From assembly GCA_963726435.1 (NCBI GenBank), contig CAVSCJ010000006.1, forward strand, positions 124,001 through 188,000: 64,000 bases of DNA, read 5' to 3'. Below are positions 32,793-41,507 of this stretch, one piece after another; the first letter of the stretch is position 1, and the number at the start of each line of letters is the position of its first letter. A program made the position numbers and the translations under genes. Source of the stretch: PALSA-660 sp963726435 (GTDB taxonomy: Bacteria > Actinomycetota > Coriobacteriia > Anaerosomatales > PALSA-660). Below the pieces are notes generated by a model. That model ran no database searches and was not told the DNA's origin. It worked only from the letters and a program-made list of their open reading frames with translations.

Positions 32793-33917
32793 ATGACACC
32801 GGACAAGGGAAGCAGGCTGCTCGACACCTTCCTCGAGGCGGTTCGCATCGACAGTCCCTCTGGCGAGGAGTCTGCGTTCGGGTGCTGGTGCGCCGAGCGC
32901 CTCGCCGCGCTCGGGTGCGACGTCCGGTTCGACGATTCGGCGGGGGCGACGAGATCCGACACCGGCAACCTCATCGCCGACCTCGCCCCGACCGTGGACG
33001 GCCTTACCTTGGTCCTTTCCGCGCACCTGGACACCGTCGAGCCCGGGCGGGGGGTAGAGCCGGTCGTCGAGGCAGGCGTCGTGCGCTCGTCTGGAGACAC
33101 GATCCTGGGCTCCGACGACAAGGCCGGAGTGGCGGCCATCCTCGAGACGCTCTCGGAGCTACGCGAGTCGGGGCGCCCGCACGCACGCGTCAGGGTGCTG
33201 CTCACGACGGGAGAGGAGGCCGGGCTCCGAGGCGCGAGGGAGTTGGATCCCGCCGTGTGCGAGGGCGACCTGTGCCTGGTGCTGGACGCGGCGGGCGACG
33301 TGGGCGGCATCGTCAAGGGCGCGCCGACGCACTACACGTTCGCGGCTACGTTCCGCGGCGTCGCGTCTCATGCGGGAGTCGAACCCGAGAAGGGTCACTC
33401 AGCCATCCTCATGGCCGCGCGGGCTATCACCGCGATGCGGCTGGGGCGACTGGACGACGTCACCACTGCCAACGTGGGCGAGATCCACGGTGGCGGGGCC
33501 ACGAACGTCGTGCCCGCGGAATGTTCGCTCACCGGAGAGTGCCGTTCTCTCGACTCTGGCCGCGTGGAGCAAGTGCGGGACTCCATGGACGCCGCCCTCA
33601 GGGCGGCGGCGGCCGAGGGCGAGGGAACGGTGAACGTCGGCTGGACCAGGCAGTACGACGGGTACTTGTTCGACGACGACGACCCTGCGATCGCCATCGT
33701 CGCTGCGGCGATCCGCGAAGCGGGGTTCGAGCCGCGGACGTTCACGACCGGCGGGGGCAGCGACGCCAACGTTCTTGCCTCCAAGGGCCTGCCTTCGGTG
33801 GCTCTGTCATGCGGGATGACCGACGTACACGGCACGGGCGAGACCATCGCGGTCTCCGACATGGAGGGACTCGTGAGGGTGCTCCTGGCCACGATCGAGC
33901 GAGCAGTGACTCCGTGA
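32793..33917 (+). CDS. M20 family metallopeptidase (PepT-like)
   Basis: Cytoplasmic zinc aminopeptidase or tripeptidase of 374 residues. Metal and catalytic residues are visible as LSAHLDTVEPG (HxD), LGSDDKAGVAAIL, TTGEEAGLRGA (EE) and a C-terminal TDVHGTGE histidine. The dimerisation domain is present (FRGVASHAGVEPEKGHSAI). It resembles PepT/YqjE-type peptidases. ATG 32793 lies 7 bases after pyrG. The GTGA overlap with the next gene suggests cotranslation. Confidence 0.87.
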   Translation: MTPDKGSRLLDTFLEAVRIDSPSGEESAFGCWCAERLAALGCDVRFDDSAGATRSDTGNLIADLAPTVDGLTLVLSAHLDTVEPGRGVEPVVEAGVVRSSGDTILGSDDKAGVAAILETLSELRESGRPHARVRVLLTTGEEAGLRGARELDPAVCEGDLCLVLDAAGDVGGIVKGAPTHYTFAATFRGVASHAGVEPEKGHSAILMAARAITAMRLGRLDDVTTANVGEIHGGGATNVVPAECSLTGECRSLDSGRVEQVRDSMDAALRAAAAEGEGTVNVGWTRQYDGYLFDDDDPAIAIVAAAIREAGFEPRTFTTGGGSDANVLASKGLPSVALSCGMTDVHGTGETIAVSDMEGLVRVLLATIERAVTP

Positions 33918-34999
33918 GGACGATCTGGGGGACTGTTCTGGCCGTCGAAGCCGAGCGCTCCGGTCTTCAGCGCCTCCGCGTGCAGGTCGACGGGGAGGCT
34001 GTGGCTCCCGCGATGAACTATCCCTCTTTGGCAGGGTATTGCCGCAAGGGCGACCGCGTGCTGATCAACACCACGGCTGTCGATATGGGACTGGGGACAG
34101 GTGGGTCGCACCTGGTCGTGGCGCGCACGGGTGGGTCCTCGCTGCCGGAGGGTGTCTCGCTCAGTGACCCGAGCGGTGGGCACGTGATGAAGCTGCGGTA
34201 CACGCCTCTTCAGCGCGACGTGCTCGCGGTCGAATCCCAGGAGAGCCCACACCACTCCAGGCTGGAACACGCGGACGACGTGGCCGGGATGCCGGTCGTC
34301 TGCTGTGGCCTGCACAGCCAGCTCCCTCTCGTGGCAGCCGCCGTGAAGCAGATCGCTCCGAGCGCGCGCGTAGCCTGGTGCATGACCGACGAGGCCGCCT
34401 TGCCTCTCGCGGTGTCGGATCTCGTCTCGGCGTGCACCGCGGCTGGCCTCGTGGACGTGACGGTGACCTGTGGACAGGCTTTCGGAGGCGATCTCGAGGC
34501 GGTCACCCTGCACTCGGGTCTCGTGGCGGCGCGCCTGGTCGGGGAGGCCGATGTCGCGATCACGGGAATCGGCCCGGGAGTGGTGGGCACAGGCACCGCC
34601 CTCGGACACGGCGGAGTGGCCCAGGGTGAGGCCCTGAACGCCGCGGCCGCCGTCGGGGGACGCGGCATCGCATCGTTGCGTGTCTCCTTCGCCGACGAGC
34701 GGGAGCGCCACCGGGGAGTGAGTCACCACACGCTCGTCGCGCTCACTCGGATCGCGCTGGCACGCTCGACGGTCGCCGTCCCGCGCCTTCCTGATGCAGA
34801 GTTGCAGCAACTGGAGTCGGGCCTGGCGTCGGCAGGGGTGTGGGAGCGCCACGAGCGCGCCGACGCGGGTGCGGGGCACGCGCTGCCGGACACGCGCGGG
34901 GTGGAGTGCTGGTCGATGGGGCGCACGCCCGCCGACGACCCCGCCTTCTTCGCCGCTGCGTCGGCCGCCGGGACCGTGGCCGCCGAGATGCTCGGGTAG
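33914..34999 (+). CDS. DUF3866 family protein
   Basis: A 361-residue protein matching the DUF3866 family pattern: TVLAVEAERSGLQRLRVQVDG, AMNYPSLAGYCRKGDRVLINTTAVDMGLGTGG (split as in the family), then CCGLHSQLPLVAAAVKQIAP and VGTGTALGHGGVAQGEALNAA. No transmembrane segments or signal peptide are obvious. Function is unknown. The start GTG 33914 overlaps the M20 peptidase stop; the open frame continues upstream only as an overlap shadow. Confidence 0.85.
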   Translation: MRTIWGTVLAVEAERSGLQRLRVQVDGEAVAPAMNYPSLAGYCRKGDRVLINTTAVDMGLGTGGSHLVVARTGGSSLPEGVSLSDPSGGHVMKLRYTPLQRDVLAVESQESPHHSRLEHADDVAGMPVVCCGLHSQLPLVAAAVKQIAPSARVAWCMTDEAALPLAVSDLVSACTAAGLVDVTVTCGQAFGGDLEAVTLHSGLVAARLVGEADVAITGIGPGVVGTGTALGHGGVAQGEALNAAAAVGGRGIASLRVSFADERERHRGVSHHTLVALTRIALARSTVAVPRLPDAELQQLESGLASAGVWERHERADAGAGHALPDTRGVECWSMGRTPADDPAFFAAASAAGTVAAEMLG

Positions 35000-35047
35000 G
35001 TATCCGACTCACGGCACTTCTTATGCACTCTCGCCCCGCCGTGGCGG

Positions 35048-35075
35048 TTGCCCTCGCCCCCGGGCAGGGTACACT
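35048..35075 (+). promoter_or_regulatory. Promoter of ald
   Basis: TTGCCC (35048-35053), 16-base spacer, TACACT (35070-35075). It leaves a leader of about 120 bases before ald that can fold: CCTGATG (35101-35107) with CATCAGG (35144-35150), and GGCCGG (35154-35159) with CCGGCC (35167-35172). Confidence 0.6.
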
Positions 35076-35201
35076 GTGCAAGTCGTTCGCGCGCCCGAAC
35101 CCTGATGGGACGGACCGGGCGGCGGCGCAGCGGGGGGCGGCAGCATCAGGATCGGCCGGCGCGAATCCGGCCTCCACGGACCGACGAAAGGGAAGTCGCT
35201 C

Positions 35202-36317
35202 ATGGTCATCGGTGTCCCTAAAGAGATCAAGAACAACGAGTTCCGCGTCGGGATGACTCCCGGCGGCGCGCACGAGTTCGTCGCGCACGGCCACAGGGTG
35301 CTCGTCCAGAGGGGCGCCGGCGACGGGTCGTCGTTCACGGACGCCGAGTACTCTGCGGCGGGCGCCGAGCTCGTGGAGACGGCCACGGAGGTCTTCGCCC
35401 GCGCGGACATGATCGTGAAGGTGAAGGAGCCTCAGGCCGCCGAGATCGCGATGCTGCGGCCGGGCCAGATCCTCTACACCTACCTGCACCTCGCTCCCGA
35501 CCACGACCAGACCGTCGGCCTGATCGCCTCGGGTGCCGTATGCATCGCCTACGAGACGGTGGAGCTGTCCAACCACACGCTGCCGCTGCTCGCGCCGATG
35601 TCCGAGGTCGCCGGCCGGATGGCCGCTCAGGTGGGCGCCGCCTACCTGCAGAAGCCGTTCGGAGGCCGGGGCGTCCTCATGGGAGGCGTTCCCGGAGTCC
35701 TACCCGCCAACGTCGTCGTCCTGGGTGCGGGCGTGGTCGGGATCAACGCCGCATACATCGCCTGCGGCATGGGCGCGCAGGTCACGGTTCTCGATGTCAA
35801 CCTCGATCGCCTCCGCTACATCGACGAGCTGTGGGGCAACCGCATGCGGACGCTCTACTCGAGCAAGCACAACATCGAGGAGGCCGTGTACGCGGCGGAC
35901 CTCGTGATCGGCGCGGTCCTTCTCCCGGGCGCCAAGACGCCCTATCTGATCACCCGCGACATGCTGCCGAAGATGAAGCGCAACTCGGTCGTCGTGGACG
36001 TCTCGGTCGACCAAGGCGGCTGCATCGAGACCACTCACGCCACCACTCACGCCGACCCCGTCTACTTCGTCGACGGCGTGCTGCACTACGGCGTGGCCAA
36101 CATGCCGGGGGCGGTGCCTAACACCTCGACCATGGCGCTGACGAACGCCACCCTGCGCTACGGTCTAGCGATCGCCGACAAGGGGTGGAAGAAGGCCGTC
36201 GCTGACGACCCGGCGCTCGCCAAGGGAGTCAACGTTCTCGATGGCAAGGTCGTCTACAAGCCGGTCGCCGACGCGCACGGGTTGGAGTACACCCCGCTGG
36301 AGTCGCTGATCTCGTAG
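35202..36317 (+). CDS. ald: Alanine dehydrogenase
   Basis: NAD-dependent reversible deamination of L-alanine to pyruvate and ammonia. The 371-residue product has the N-terminal VIGVPKEIKNNEFRVGMTP, the catalytic Lys/His segments VKVKEPQ and YTYLHLAPD, and the Rossmann motif VVVLGAGVVGINAAYIA. The signatures SEVAGRMAAQVGA and ANMPGAVPNTST are also present. ATG 35202 follows AAAGGGAAG. It appears to be monocistronic, with its own promoter and a structured 3' region. Confidence 0.96.
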   Translation: MVIGVPKEIKNNEFRVGMTPGGAHEFVAHGHRVLVQRGAGDGSSFTDAEYSAAGAELVETATEVFARADMIVKVKEPQAAEIAMLRPGQILYTYLHLAPDHDQTVGLIASGAVCIAYETVELSNHTLPLLAPMSEVAGRMAAQVGAAYLQKPFGGRGVLMGGVPGVLPANVVVLGAGVVGINAAYIACGMGAQVTVLDVNLDRLRYIDELWGNRMRTLYSSKHNIEEAVYAADLVIGAVLLPGAKTPYLITRDMLPKMKRNSVVVDVSVDQGGCIETTHATTHADPVYFVDGVLHYGVANMPGAVPNTSTMALTNATLRYGLAIADKGWKKAVADDPALAKGVNVLDGKVVYKPVADAHGLEYTPLESLIS

Positions 36318-36329
36318 GGCTTCGGTACC

Positions 36330-36431
36330 CAGCGCCCGTCCGGGCGCGGTGCGAGAGACGTTACGGCCCCGGCCTCCGGCCGGGGCCTCCACCGCTTCGC
36401 AGTCTCTCTCACCGCCCCCAGACGGGCGCTG
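36330..36431 (+). other. 102-base nested inverted-repeat structure with an alternative fold
   Basis: Outer arms CAGCGCCCGTC (36330-36340) and GACGGGCGCTG (36421-36431) are perfectly complementary. Second arms GGTGCGAGAGAC (36348-36359) and GTCTCTCTCACC (36402-36413) pair with one mismatch, and inner arms GGCCCCGGCC (36365-36374) and GGCCGGGGCC (36378-36387) enclose TCC. The left arm can instead pair locally: GCGCCCG with CGGGCGC at 36341-36347. The inner hairpin may terminate ald, but there is no U-tract. It ends 16 bases before the possible xerD ATG at 36447. Confidence 0.65.
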
Positions 36432-36567
36432 CGGCATACTGACGTCATGAGCGACAGACTGACAGCGGCAGGAACCTGAACGGGACAGGACACGTCGGCG
36501 ACCGCCTGCGCCGGACGGCGGCGGGCGACTCATCGATCTGATCGACGACTTCACCGGCTACCTGACC

Positions 36568-37449
36568 GTGGAGCGTGGCGCGTCGCCCAACACCGTGTCC
36601 GCCTACAAGCGCGACCTGCACCTCTACGCGGACTTCCTGCTCGACCGCGGCGTCAGGTCGCCGGACGCGGTGAAGCGGGACGACGTCTCTGCATGGATCT
36701 CGCACCTCCGCGGGACCGGGCTCGCTCCCAGGACGGTCGAGCGCCGAGTCGCTGCGGTCAAGTCGTTCCACCGCTTCCTGGTCCGGGAAGGTGTCACGGT
36801 CAACCACCCGACCGCCTCTCTGCGCCTGCCACGCGTCCCCTCCCGCTTGCCCGACGTGGTGAGCATCGACGACATGGTCCGGCTGCTCTCCCAGCCGTTC
36901 CCTGACGGCCCCGTCGGGTACCGCGATCGTGCCCTGCTGGAGGTCCTGTACGGATGCGGCGTGCGAGTGAGTGAGCTCACGGGACTCGAGCTGCGCGACG
37001 TCGATCTGGCAGAGGGGCTGCTGAGGGTCTTTGGCAAGGGGAGCAAGGAGCGGGTCGTGCCTGTGGCGGGAGCAGCCGCCGACGCTCTTGCGGACTACCT
37101 CGCGCACGGGCGGCCATATCTGCGGACCAAGTCGGGCGCGCGCCGCCAGGATCCCGACGCCGTGTTCCTGAACGTGCGCGGAGGCCGGCTCACTCGGGTG
37201 AGCGTGCACGCGCTCGTGCGTGCGTACGGGGGGCGGGTGGGTCTGGACCTGCACCCGCACACGCTGCGCCACTCCTTCGCGACGCACATGCTCGAGGGCG
37301 GCGCGGACCTTCGAGCGCTACAGGAGATGCTCGGTCACGCCGACATCTCGACGACCCAGGTCTACACTCACGTCGATCGCTCTCACCTGCGCGAGGAGTA
37401 CCTGTCCACGCATCCGAGAGCGCGGATCCGCCCGGCCGCGAGGCCGTAG
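36568..37449 (+). CDS. xerD: Site-specific tyrosine recombinase XerD (N-terminus uncertain)
   Basis: Resolves chromosome dimers at dif with XerC and FtsK. The 293-residue frame has the SAM-like core-binding domain (ERGASPNTVSAYKRDLHLYADFL) and all catalytic residues: R in CGVRVSELTGL, K in GKGSKERVVPV, HxLRH in HPHTLRHSFATHM, H in LGHADI and Tyr in TTQVYTHV. The first in-frame start is GTG 36568, but codons before it (LIDDFTGYLT) are the conserved XerD N-terminus and have no ATG/GTG/TTG. ATG 36447 begins a frame (MSDRLTAAG) that could connect after one indel. The true start is therefore probably upstream. Confidence 0.88.
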   Translation: MERGASPNTVSAYKRDLHLYADFLLDRGVRSPDAVKRDDVSAWISHLRGTGLAPRTVERRVAAVKSFHRFLVREGVTVNHPTASLRLPRVPSRLPDVVSIDDMVRLLSQPFPDGPVGYRDRALLEVLYGCGVRVSELTGLELRDVDLAEGLLRVFGKGSKERVVPVAGAAADALADYLAHGRPYLRTKSGARRQDPDAVFLNVRGGRLTRVSVHALVRAYGGRVGLDLHPHTLRHSFATHMLEGGADLRALQEMLGHADISTTQVYTHVDRSHLREEYLSTHPRARIRPAARP

Positions 37450-37592
37450 CGCCGCCCCTCGAGCGCCGTTGCCTTCCCGTGAAGGGTCGGAGAGGGCAGA
37501 ATCGGTGGCCACTTTCTGGTGATATCGACGGCGGTAAGGGATACCATCATGGATAGAGTCTCGACGCCTGTGGATAGGGGAGGGTGGTAGGG

Positions 37593-38669
37593 GTGAAGAG
37601 GAGCTTCCGCACTGTTCTCGCGCTGCTCGTGGTCTTCGCAATGGTGGCCATGGTGATCGGGGGATGCACCGCGCAGACCGGCACTACGCCCGGCACGACC
37701 AGCACGCCACCGCCCGCGGCCGTCTTCAAGGCGGCCATGGTCACCGACATCGGCGGCCTGGGGGACAAGTCGTTCAACGATCTGAGCTGGGCGGGTCTCG
37801 AGAAGGCCAAGACCGATCTTGGCGTCGAGACCAAAGTTCTCTCGTCCAAGAGCATCGCCGACTACGAGCCCAACCTCACGAACCTGTCTGATGCCGGGTA
37901 CAGCCCGATCTTCGCCGTCGGCTTCCTGATGCAGGACGCCGTGACGAAGGCGGCCACGTCGACCCCGAACACCAACTGGGGCGGCATCGACATCTTCGTG
38001 ACAGATCCCCCGAAGAACTTCGTTGGTCTCAACTTCAAGGAGCAGGAGGCCGGCTACCTCGCCGGCATCGTCGCGGGTCTCGCGACCAAGGCGACGTTCG
38101 ATCCTCGCCTCAACACCAAGAACATCATCGGATTCGTCGGCGGCATGGCGATACCGCCCGTTCAGCGCTACGAGGCCGGCTTCGTGGCCGGTGCCAAGTC
38201 GGTCAACCCGACCGTCAAGGTCGTGTCGCTGTACGCAGGCAAGTTCGATGACCAGGCAAAGGGCAAGGAACTCGGCCTGTCCCTGATCTCGCAGGGCGCG
38301 GACATCGTCTTCGCCGCTGCCGGCCAGACCGGCATCGGAACGTTCACGGCGTGCCAGGAGTCCAAGAAGGCGCTGTTCATTGGCGTCGACTCCGACCAGT
38401 TCCTCACGCTGACGAACCCCGGTGACACGATCCTGACCTCGGCTGTCAAGCGCATCGACAACGCGGTCTTCGCGGTCGTGAAGCAGGCCAAGGACGGTGC
38501 CTTCCCCGGTGGCCAGAACCTGTCGTTCGGCCTGAAGGATGACGGAGTCGGCATCGCGCCGTACCACGATTTCGAGGCCAAGGTCCCGCAGACCATCAAG
38601 GACGCGGTGGACAAGGCCACGGCCGACATCAAGGCCGGTACGGTCACGGTCCCCGAGACGCTCAAGTAG
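37593..38669 (+). CDS. BMP family ABC transporter substrate-binding lipoprotein
   Basis: Extracytoplasmic binding protein of the Bmp/PnrA family, which binds purine nucleosides. Signal peptide and lipobox MVIGGCTAQ give a lipoprotein anchored through Cys about 24. The mature domain has FKAAMVTDIGGLGDKSFNDLSW and NFVGLNFKEQEAGYLAGIVA, then GFVGGMAIPPVQRYEAGFVAG and IGVDSDQF. GTG 37593 is preferred over 37584 because AGGGGAGGG then has a 9-base spacing; length is 358. It is followed by a strong hairpin and then the ATPase and permeases of the same importer. Confidence 0.92.
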   Translation: MKRSFRTVLALLVVFAMVAMVIGGCTAQTGTTPGTTSTPPPAAVFKAAMVTDIGGLGDKSFNDLSWAGLEKAKTDLGVETKVLSSKSIADYEPNLTNLSDAGYSPIFAVGFLMQDAVTKAATSTPNTNWGGIDIFVTDPPKNFVGLNFKEQEAGYLAGIVAGLATKATFDPRLNTKNIIGFVGGMAIPPVQRYEAGFVAGAKSVNPTVKVVSLYAGKFDDQAKGKELGLSLISQGADIVFAAAGQTGIGTFTACQESKKALFIGVDSDQFLTLTNPGDTILTSAVKRIDNAVFAVVKQAKDGAFPGGQNLSFGLKDDGVGIAPYHDFEAKVPQTIKDAVDKATADIKAGTVTVPETLK

Positions 38670-38708
38670 AGTTGTCGTCTCGACGCTACCGCGGCCAGCC
38701 GCGATGAT

Positions 38709-38740
38709 GGGGGCGGCCGGTGCACGCGCCGGCCGCCCCC
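38709..38740 (+). terminator. GC-rich hairpin between binding protein and ATPase genes
   Basis: Perfect 12-bp stem GGGGGCGGCCGG / CCGGCCGCCCCC, loop TGCACGCG, followed by TTCGCG. Such intercistronic hairpins often protect the binding-protein mRNA or partly terminate, giving more binding protein than ATPase and permease. Confidence 0.65.
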
Positions 38741-38790
38741 TTCGCGCGCGAACTGTACTGGATTCCCGGCTACGGGAAGGGACGCGACGA

Positions 38791-40353
38791 ATGCCCGTTC
38801 TCGAGCTGCGCGACATCACTCGGACCTTTCCCGGGGTCCGGGCCAACGATCGTGTCTCGCTCACGCTCGAACGCGGCGAGATCGTGGCGCTGCTCGGTGA
38901 GAACGGGGCCGGCAAGTCTACGCTGATGAACGTGGTCTACGGCCTGCTCTCTCCCGACGGCGGCGAGGTGCTGGTCGACGGCAAGCCGGTCCGCATCCGC
39001 ACGCCGCGCGATGCGATCGCGCTCGGCATCGGCATGGTCCACCAGCACTTCATGCTGGTGGAGACACTCACGGTCACCGAGAACATCATCCTCGGGCACG
39101 AACCGTCGCGGTACGGCGTGGTCGACTTCACAACGGCACGCGCCAAGGTCGAGGAGCTCTCGGCTCGTTACGGGCTCAAGGTCGACCCGGACGCTCGCGT
39201 GGCCGATCTCTCGGTCGGGATGCAGCAGCGCGTCGAGATCCTGAAGGCGCTCTACCAAGGCGCCCGCATCCTGATCCTCGACGAGCCCACAGCCGTGCTG
39301 ACCCCCCAAGAGGTCCGTGAGCTGTTCTCGGTCGTGCGATCCCTGGTGACCGGCGGGTTGTCGGTGGTGCTCATCACCCACAAGCTGGACGAGGTCATGG
39401 GTATCGCCGATCGCGTCGTGGTCATGCGTGACGGGCGCGTGGTGGGCGAGACGACTCCCGCGGAGACCGACCAGGTCGGCTTGGCGCGCATGATGGTGGG
39501 CCGCGACGTGGTCTTCCGGATCGACAGGACCGAGGCGCACCCCGGGTCCACCGTGCTCGAGGTGCGCGATCTCGTCGTGCTCGACGAGCGCAAGCTCGAA
39601 GCCGTCAAGGGCGTCAGCTTGTCAGTCCGAGCCGGCGAGGTGGTCGGCATCGCGGGGGTCGACGGAAACGGCCAGCGCGAGCTCGTCGAGGCCATCGTGG
39701 GTCTGCGCAGGCCGAAGAGAGGATCGATCCTCCTGCGCGACAAGGACATAACCCATGCGACCCCGCGGGCAACGATCGAGGCGGGAGTCTCGCACGTGCC
39801 GGAGGACCGCCACCGCCGGGGTCTGGTGCTCGAGTTCGACCTTGCGGAGAACATGGTGCTCGGCGACCACACCAGTTCACCGTACTCGGCCGGCGGCATC
39901 ATGCACGCCAAGACGATCGACGAGACCGCGCGCAAGCGCGTTGAGGACTACGACGTGCGCACGCCTTCCATCCGCGTGCTGGCCGGCAACCTCTCCGGCG
40001 GCAACCAGCAGAAGCTAGTGCTCGCCCGCGAGCTCGGGCGCGACCCCGATCTCCTCGTCGCCGCGCAGCCGACGCGCGGCCTCGATGTGGGCGCCATCGA
40101 GTTCGTGCATCAACGGATACTGGCCGCGCGCGACAGCGGCAAGGCCGTTCTGCTCGTGAGCATGGAGCTAGAGGAGATCATGTCGCTCTCCGACCGCATA
40201 CTCGTGATGTACGAAGGCCGGATCGCAGCCGAGTTCGCCTCCGGAGAGGCCGATGCGGAACGGATCGGCTACTTCATGACGGGCGGCTCGGCGAAGGACG
40301 CCGGTGCGGCGCCCAAGCCCGCGACGGCTGTCGCCGGGGGAGGTGCCCTGTGA
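38791..40353 (+). CDS. Nucleoside ABC importer ATP-binding protein (two ABC domains)
   Basis: The 520-residue protein has tandem ABC domains of the RbsA/NupO type. Domain 1 has Walker A GENGAGKST (residues 36-44), signature LSVGMQQRVEI and Walker B ILILDEPTAVLTP. Domain 2 has the degenerate P-loop GVDGNGQRE, signature LSGGNQQK and AAQPTRGLDVGA, normal for this class. ATG 38791 follows GGAAGGGA. It energises uptake through the two permeases downstream, with which it overlaps. Confidence 0.93.
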   Translation: MPVLELRDITRTFPGVRANDRVSLTLERGEIVALLGENGAGKSTLMNVVYGLLSPDGGEVLVDGKPVRIRTPRDAIALGIGMVHQHFMLVETLTVTENIILGHEPSRYGVVDFTTARAKVEELSARYGLKVDPDARVADLSVGMQQRVEILKALYQGARILILDEPTAVLTPQEVRELFSVVRSLVTGGLSVVLITHKLDEVMGIADRVVVMRDGRVVGETTPAETDQVGLARMMVGRDVVFRIDRTEAHPGSTVLEVRDLVVLDERKLEAVKGVSLSVRAGEVVGIAGVDGNGQRELVEAIVGLRRPKRGSILLRDKDITHATPRATIEAGVSHVPEDRHRRGLVLEFDLAENMVLGDHTSSPYSAGGIMHAKTIDETARKRVEDYDVRTPSIRVLAGNLSGGNQQKLVLARELGRDPDLLVAAQPTRGLDVGAIEFVHQRILAARDSGKAVLLVSMELEEIMSLSDRILVMYEGRIAAEFASGEADAERIGYFMTGGSAKDAGAAPKPATAVAGGGAL

Positions 40354-41507
40354 GCGAGACGCACGAGGCGCCTGTCGTTCGCGAGAGTGTGTGGATGAAG
40401 GCGCTCCGGACCGCGGGCGTTCCCCTTCTGTCGGTCCTGTTCGCCATGGTGATCGGTTCGATCATCCTGATCGCGTCGGGCAAGGATCCGATTCTGGCCT
40501 TCGGCGCGCTGCTCAAGGGCGCTTTCGGCAGCCCGGATCAGTGGGACGTGGGCAACTTCAAGGCCATCGGGGACACCATCAGCCGCGCGACCCCGCTGAT
40601 CTTCGCCGGTCTGGCTGTTGCATTCGGTTTTCGGGCCAACCTCTTCAACATCGGTGCCAATGGCCAGCTGCTGCTCGGATCGATCGCGGCAGCGGGGCTC
40701 GGCTTGGCGCTGAGCGGGCTTCCTACGCTGGTCTCGGTCCCACTCATCCTGATCGGGGCCGTTCTGGCCGGAGCCGCGTGGGCGTTCATCCCGGCTATCT
40801 TGAAGGCCAGGGTCGGTGCTCACGAGGTCATCACGACCATGATGTTCTCGTGGATCGGGCTCTACCTGACTTCCTGGATCATCTCCGGCCCACTGAGGGA
40901 CGCCGCCGGGAACTCGCAGACACCGATGCTGCCGTCATCGGTGTGGCTGCCCTCGCTGGATCAGGTCTTCCCGTGGCTGTTCCGCGTGCCCGTCCGTGCC
41001 CACGTCGGGTTCCTGCTGGCCATCGCCCTCTCGGTGGTCGTGTGGTGGATCCTGAAGCGGACGACGCTCGGGTACAGCGTGAGAGCGGTCGGGTTCAACC
41101 CGTCCGCCGCACAGACCGGCGGGATATCGATCGGCCTCACGACCGTCTGGGCACTGTGCATCTCGGGTGCCCTCGCGGGGCTCGCGGGCGCGTCCGAAGT
41201 CCTCGGAGTCCAGCACAGGATGTTCGACGAGGTCTCCGCGGGCTCGGGCTTCGGCTTCACCGGCATCGCCGTGGCTCTGTTGGCCAAGAACCACCCCATC
41301 GCCGTCATCTTCGCCGCGATCCTGTTCGGCGCGCTGTCGGCCGGTTCGAGCATGATGCAGCTGATGGCCAATGTCCCTGACAAGATCATCACGATCGTGC
41401 AGGCGCTCATCATCTTCTTCGTGGGCGCCGAGACGATCATCACGTGGTTCATCAAGCGTCGCCAGAAGCTCGCCCTCGAGGACAAGGGGGCGACCGATGT
41501 TGCTTAG
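40350..41507 (+). CDS. Nucleoside ABC importer permease 1 (NupP-like)
   Basis: Polytopic permease of 385 residues in the BPD_transp_2 family. About nine transmembrane segments start at residue ~22, with the EAA-like GAHEVITTMMFSWIGLY and GFNPSAAQTGGISI loops typical of BMP-system permeases. GTG 40350 overlaps the ATPase gene, and the end overlaps permease 2 by 11 bases. Specificity for nucleosides is inferred from the PnrA-like binding protein. Confidence 0.92.
   Translation: MSETHEAPVVRESVWMKALRTAGVPLLSVLFAMVIGSIILIASGKDPILAFGALLKGAFGSPDQWDVGNFKAIGDTISRATPLIFAGLAVAFGFRANLFNIGANGQLLLGSIAAAGLGLALSGLPTLVSVPLILIGAVLAGAAWAFIPAILKARVGAHEVITTMMFSWIGLYLTSWIISGPLRDAAGNSQTPMLPSSVWLPSLDQVFPWLFRVPVRAHVGFLLAIALSVVVWWILKRTTLGYSVRAVGFNPSAAQTGGISIGLTTVWALCISGALAGLAGASEVLGVQHRMFDEVSAGSGFGFTGIAVALLAKNHPIAVIFAAILFGALSAGSSMMQLMANVPDKIITIVQALIIFFVGAETIITWFIKRRQKLALEDKGATDVA

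Noticed and set aside
35154..35172. tRNA T-arm-like hairpin GGCCGG-CGCGAAT-CCGGCC
   Set aside because: The 7-base loop resembles a T-loop, but no matching acceptor, anticodon or D arm is found upstream and no CCA end follows. It lies in the ald leader.
35076..35201. Cobalamin riboswitch resemblance (GCGAATCCGGC segment)
   Set aside because: The B12-box core (GCCACTG) and flanking conserved elements are absent, and alanine dehydrogenase is not an expected target.
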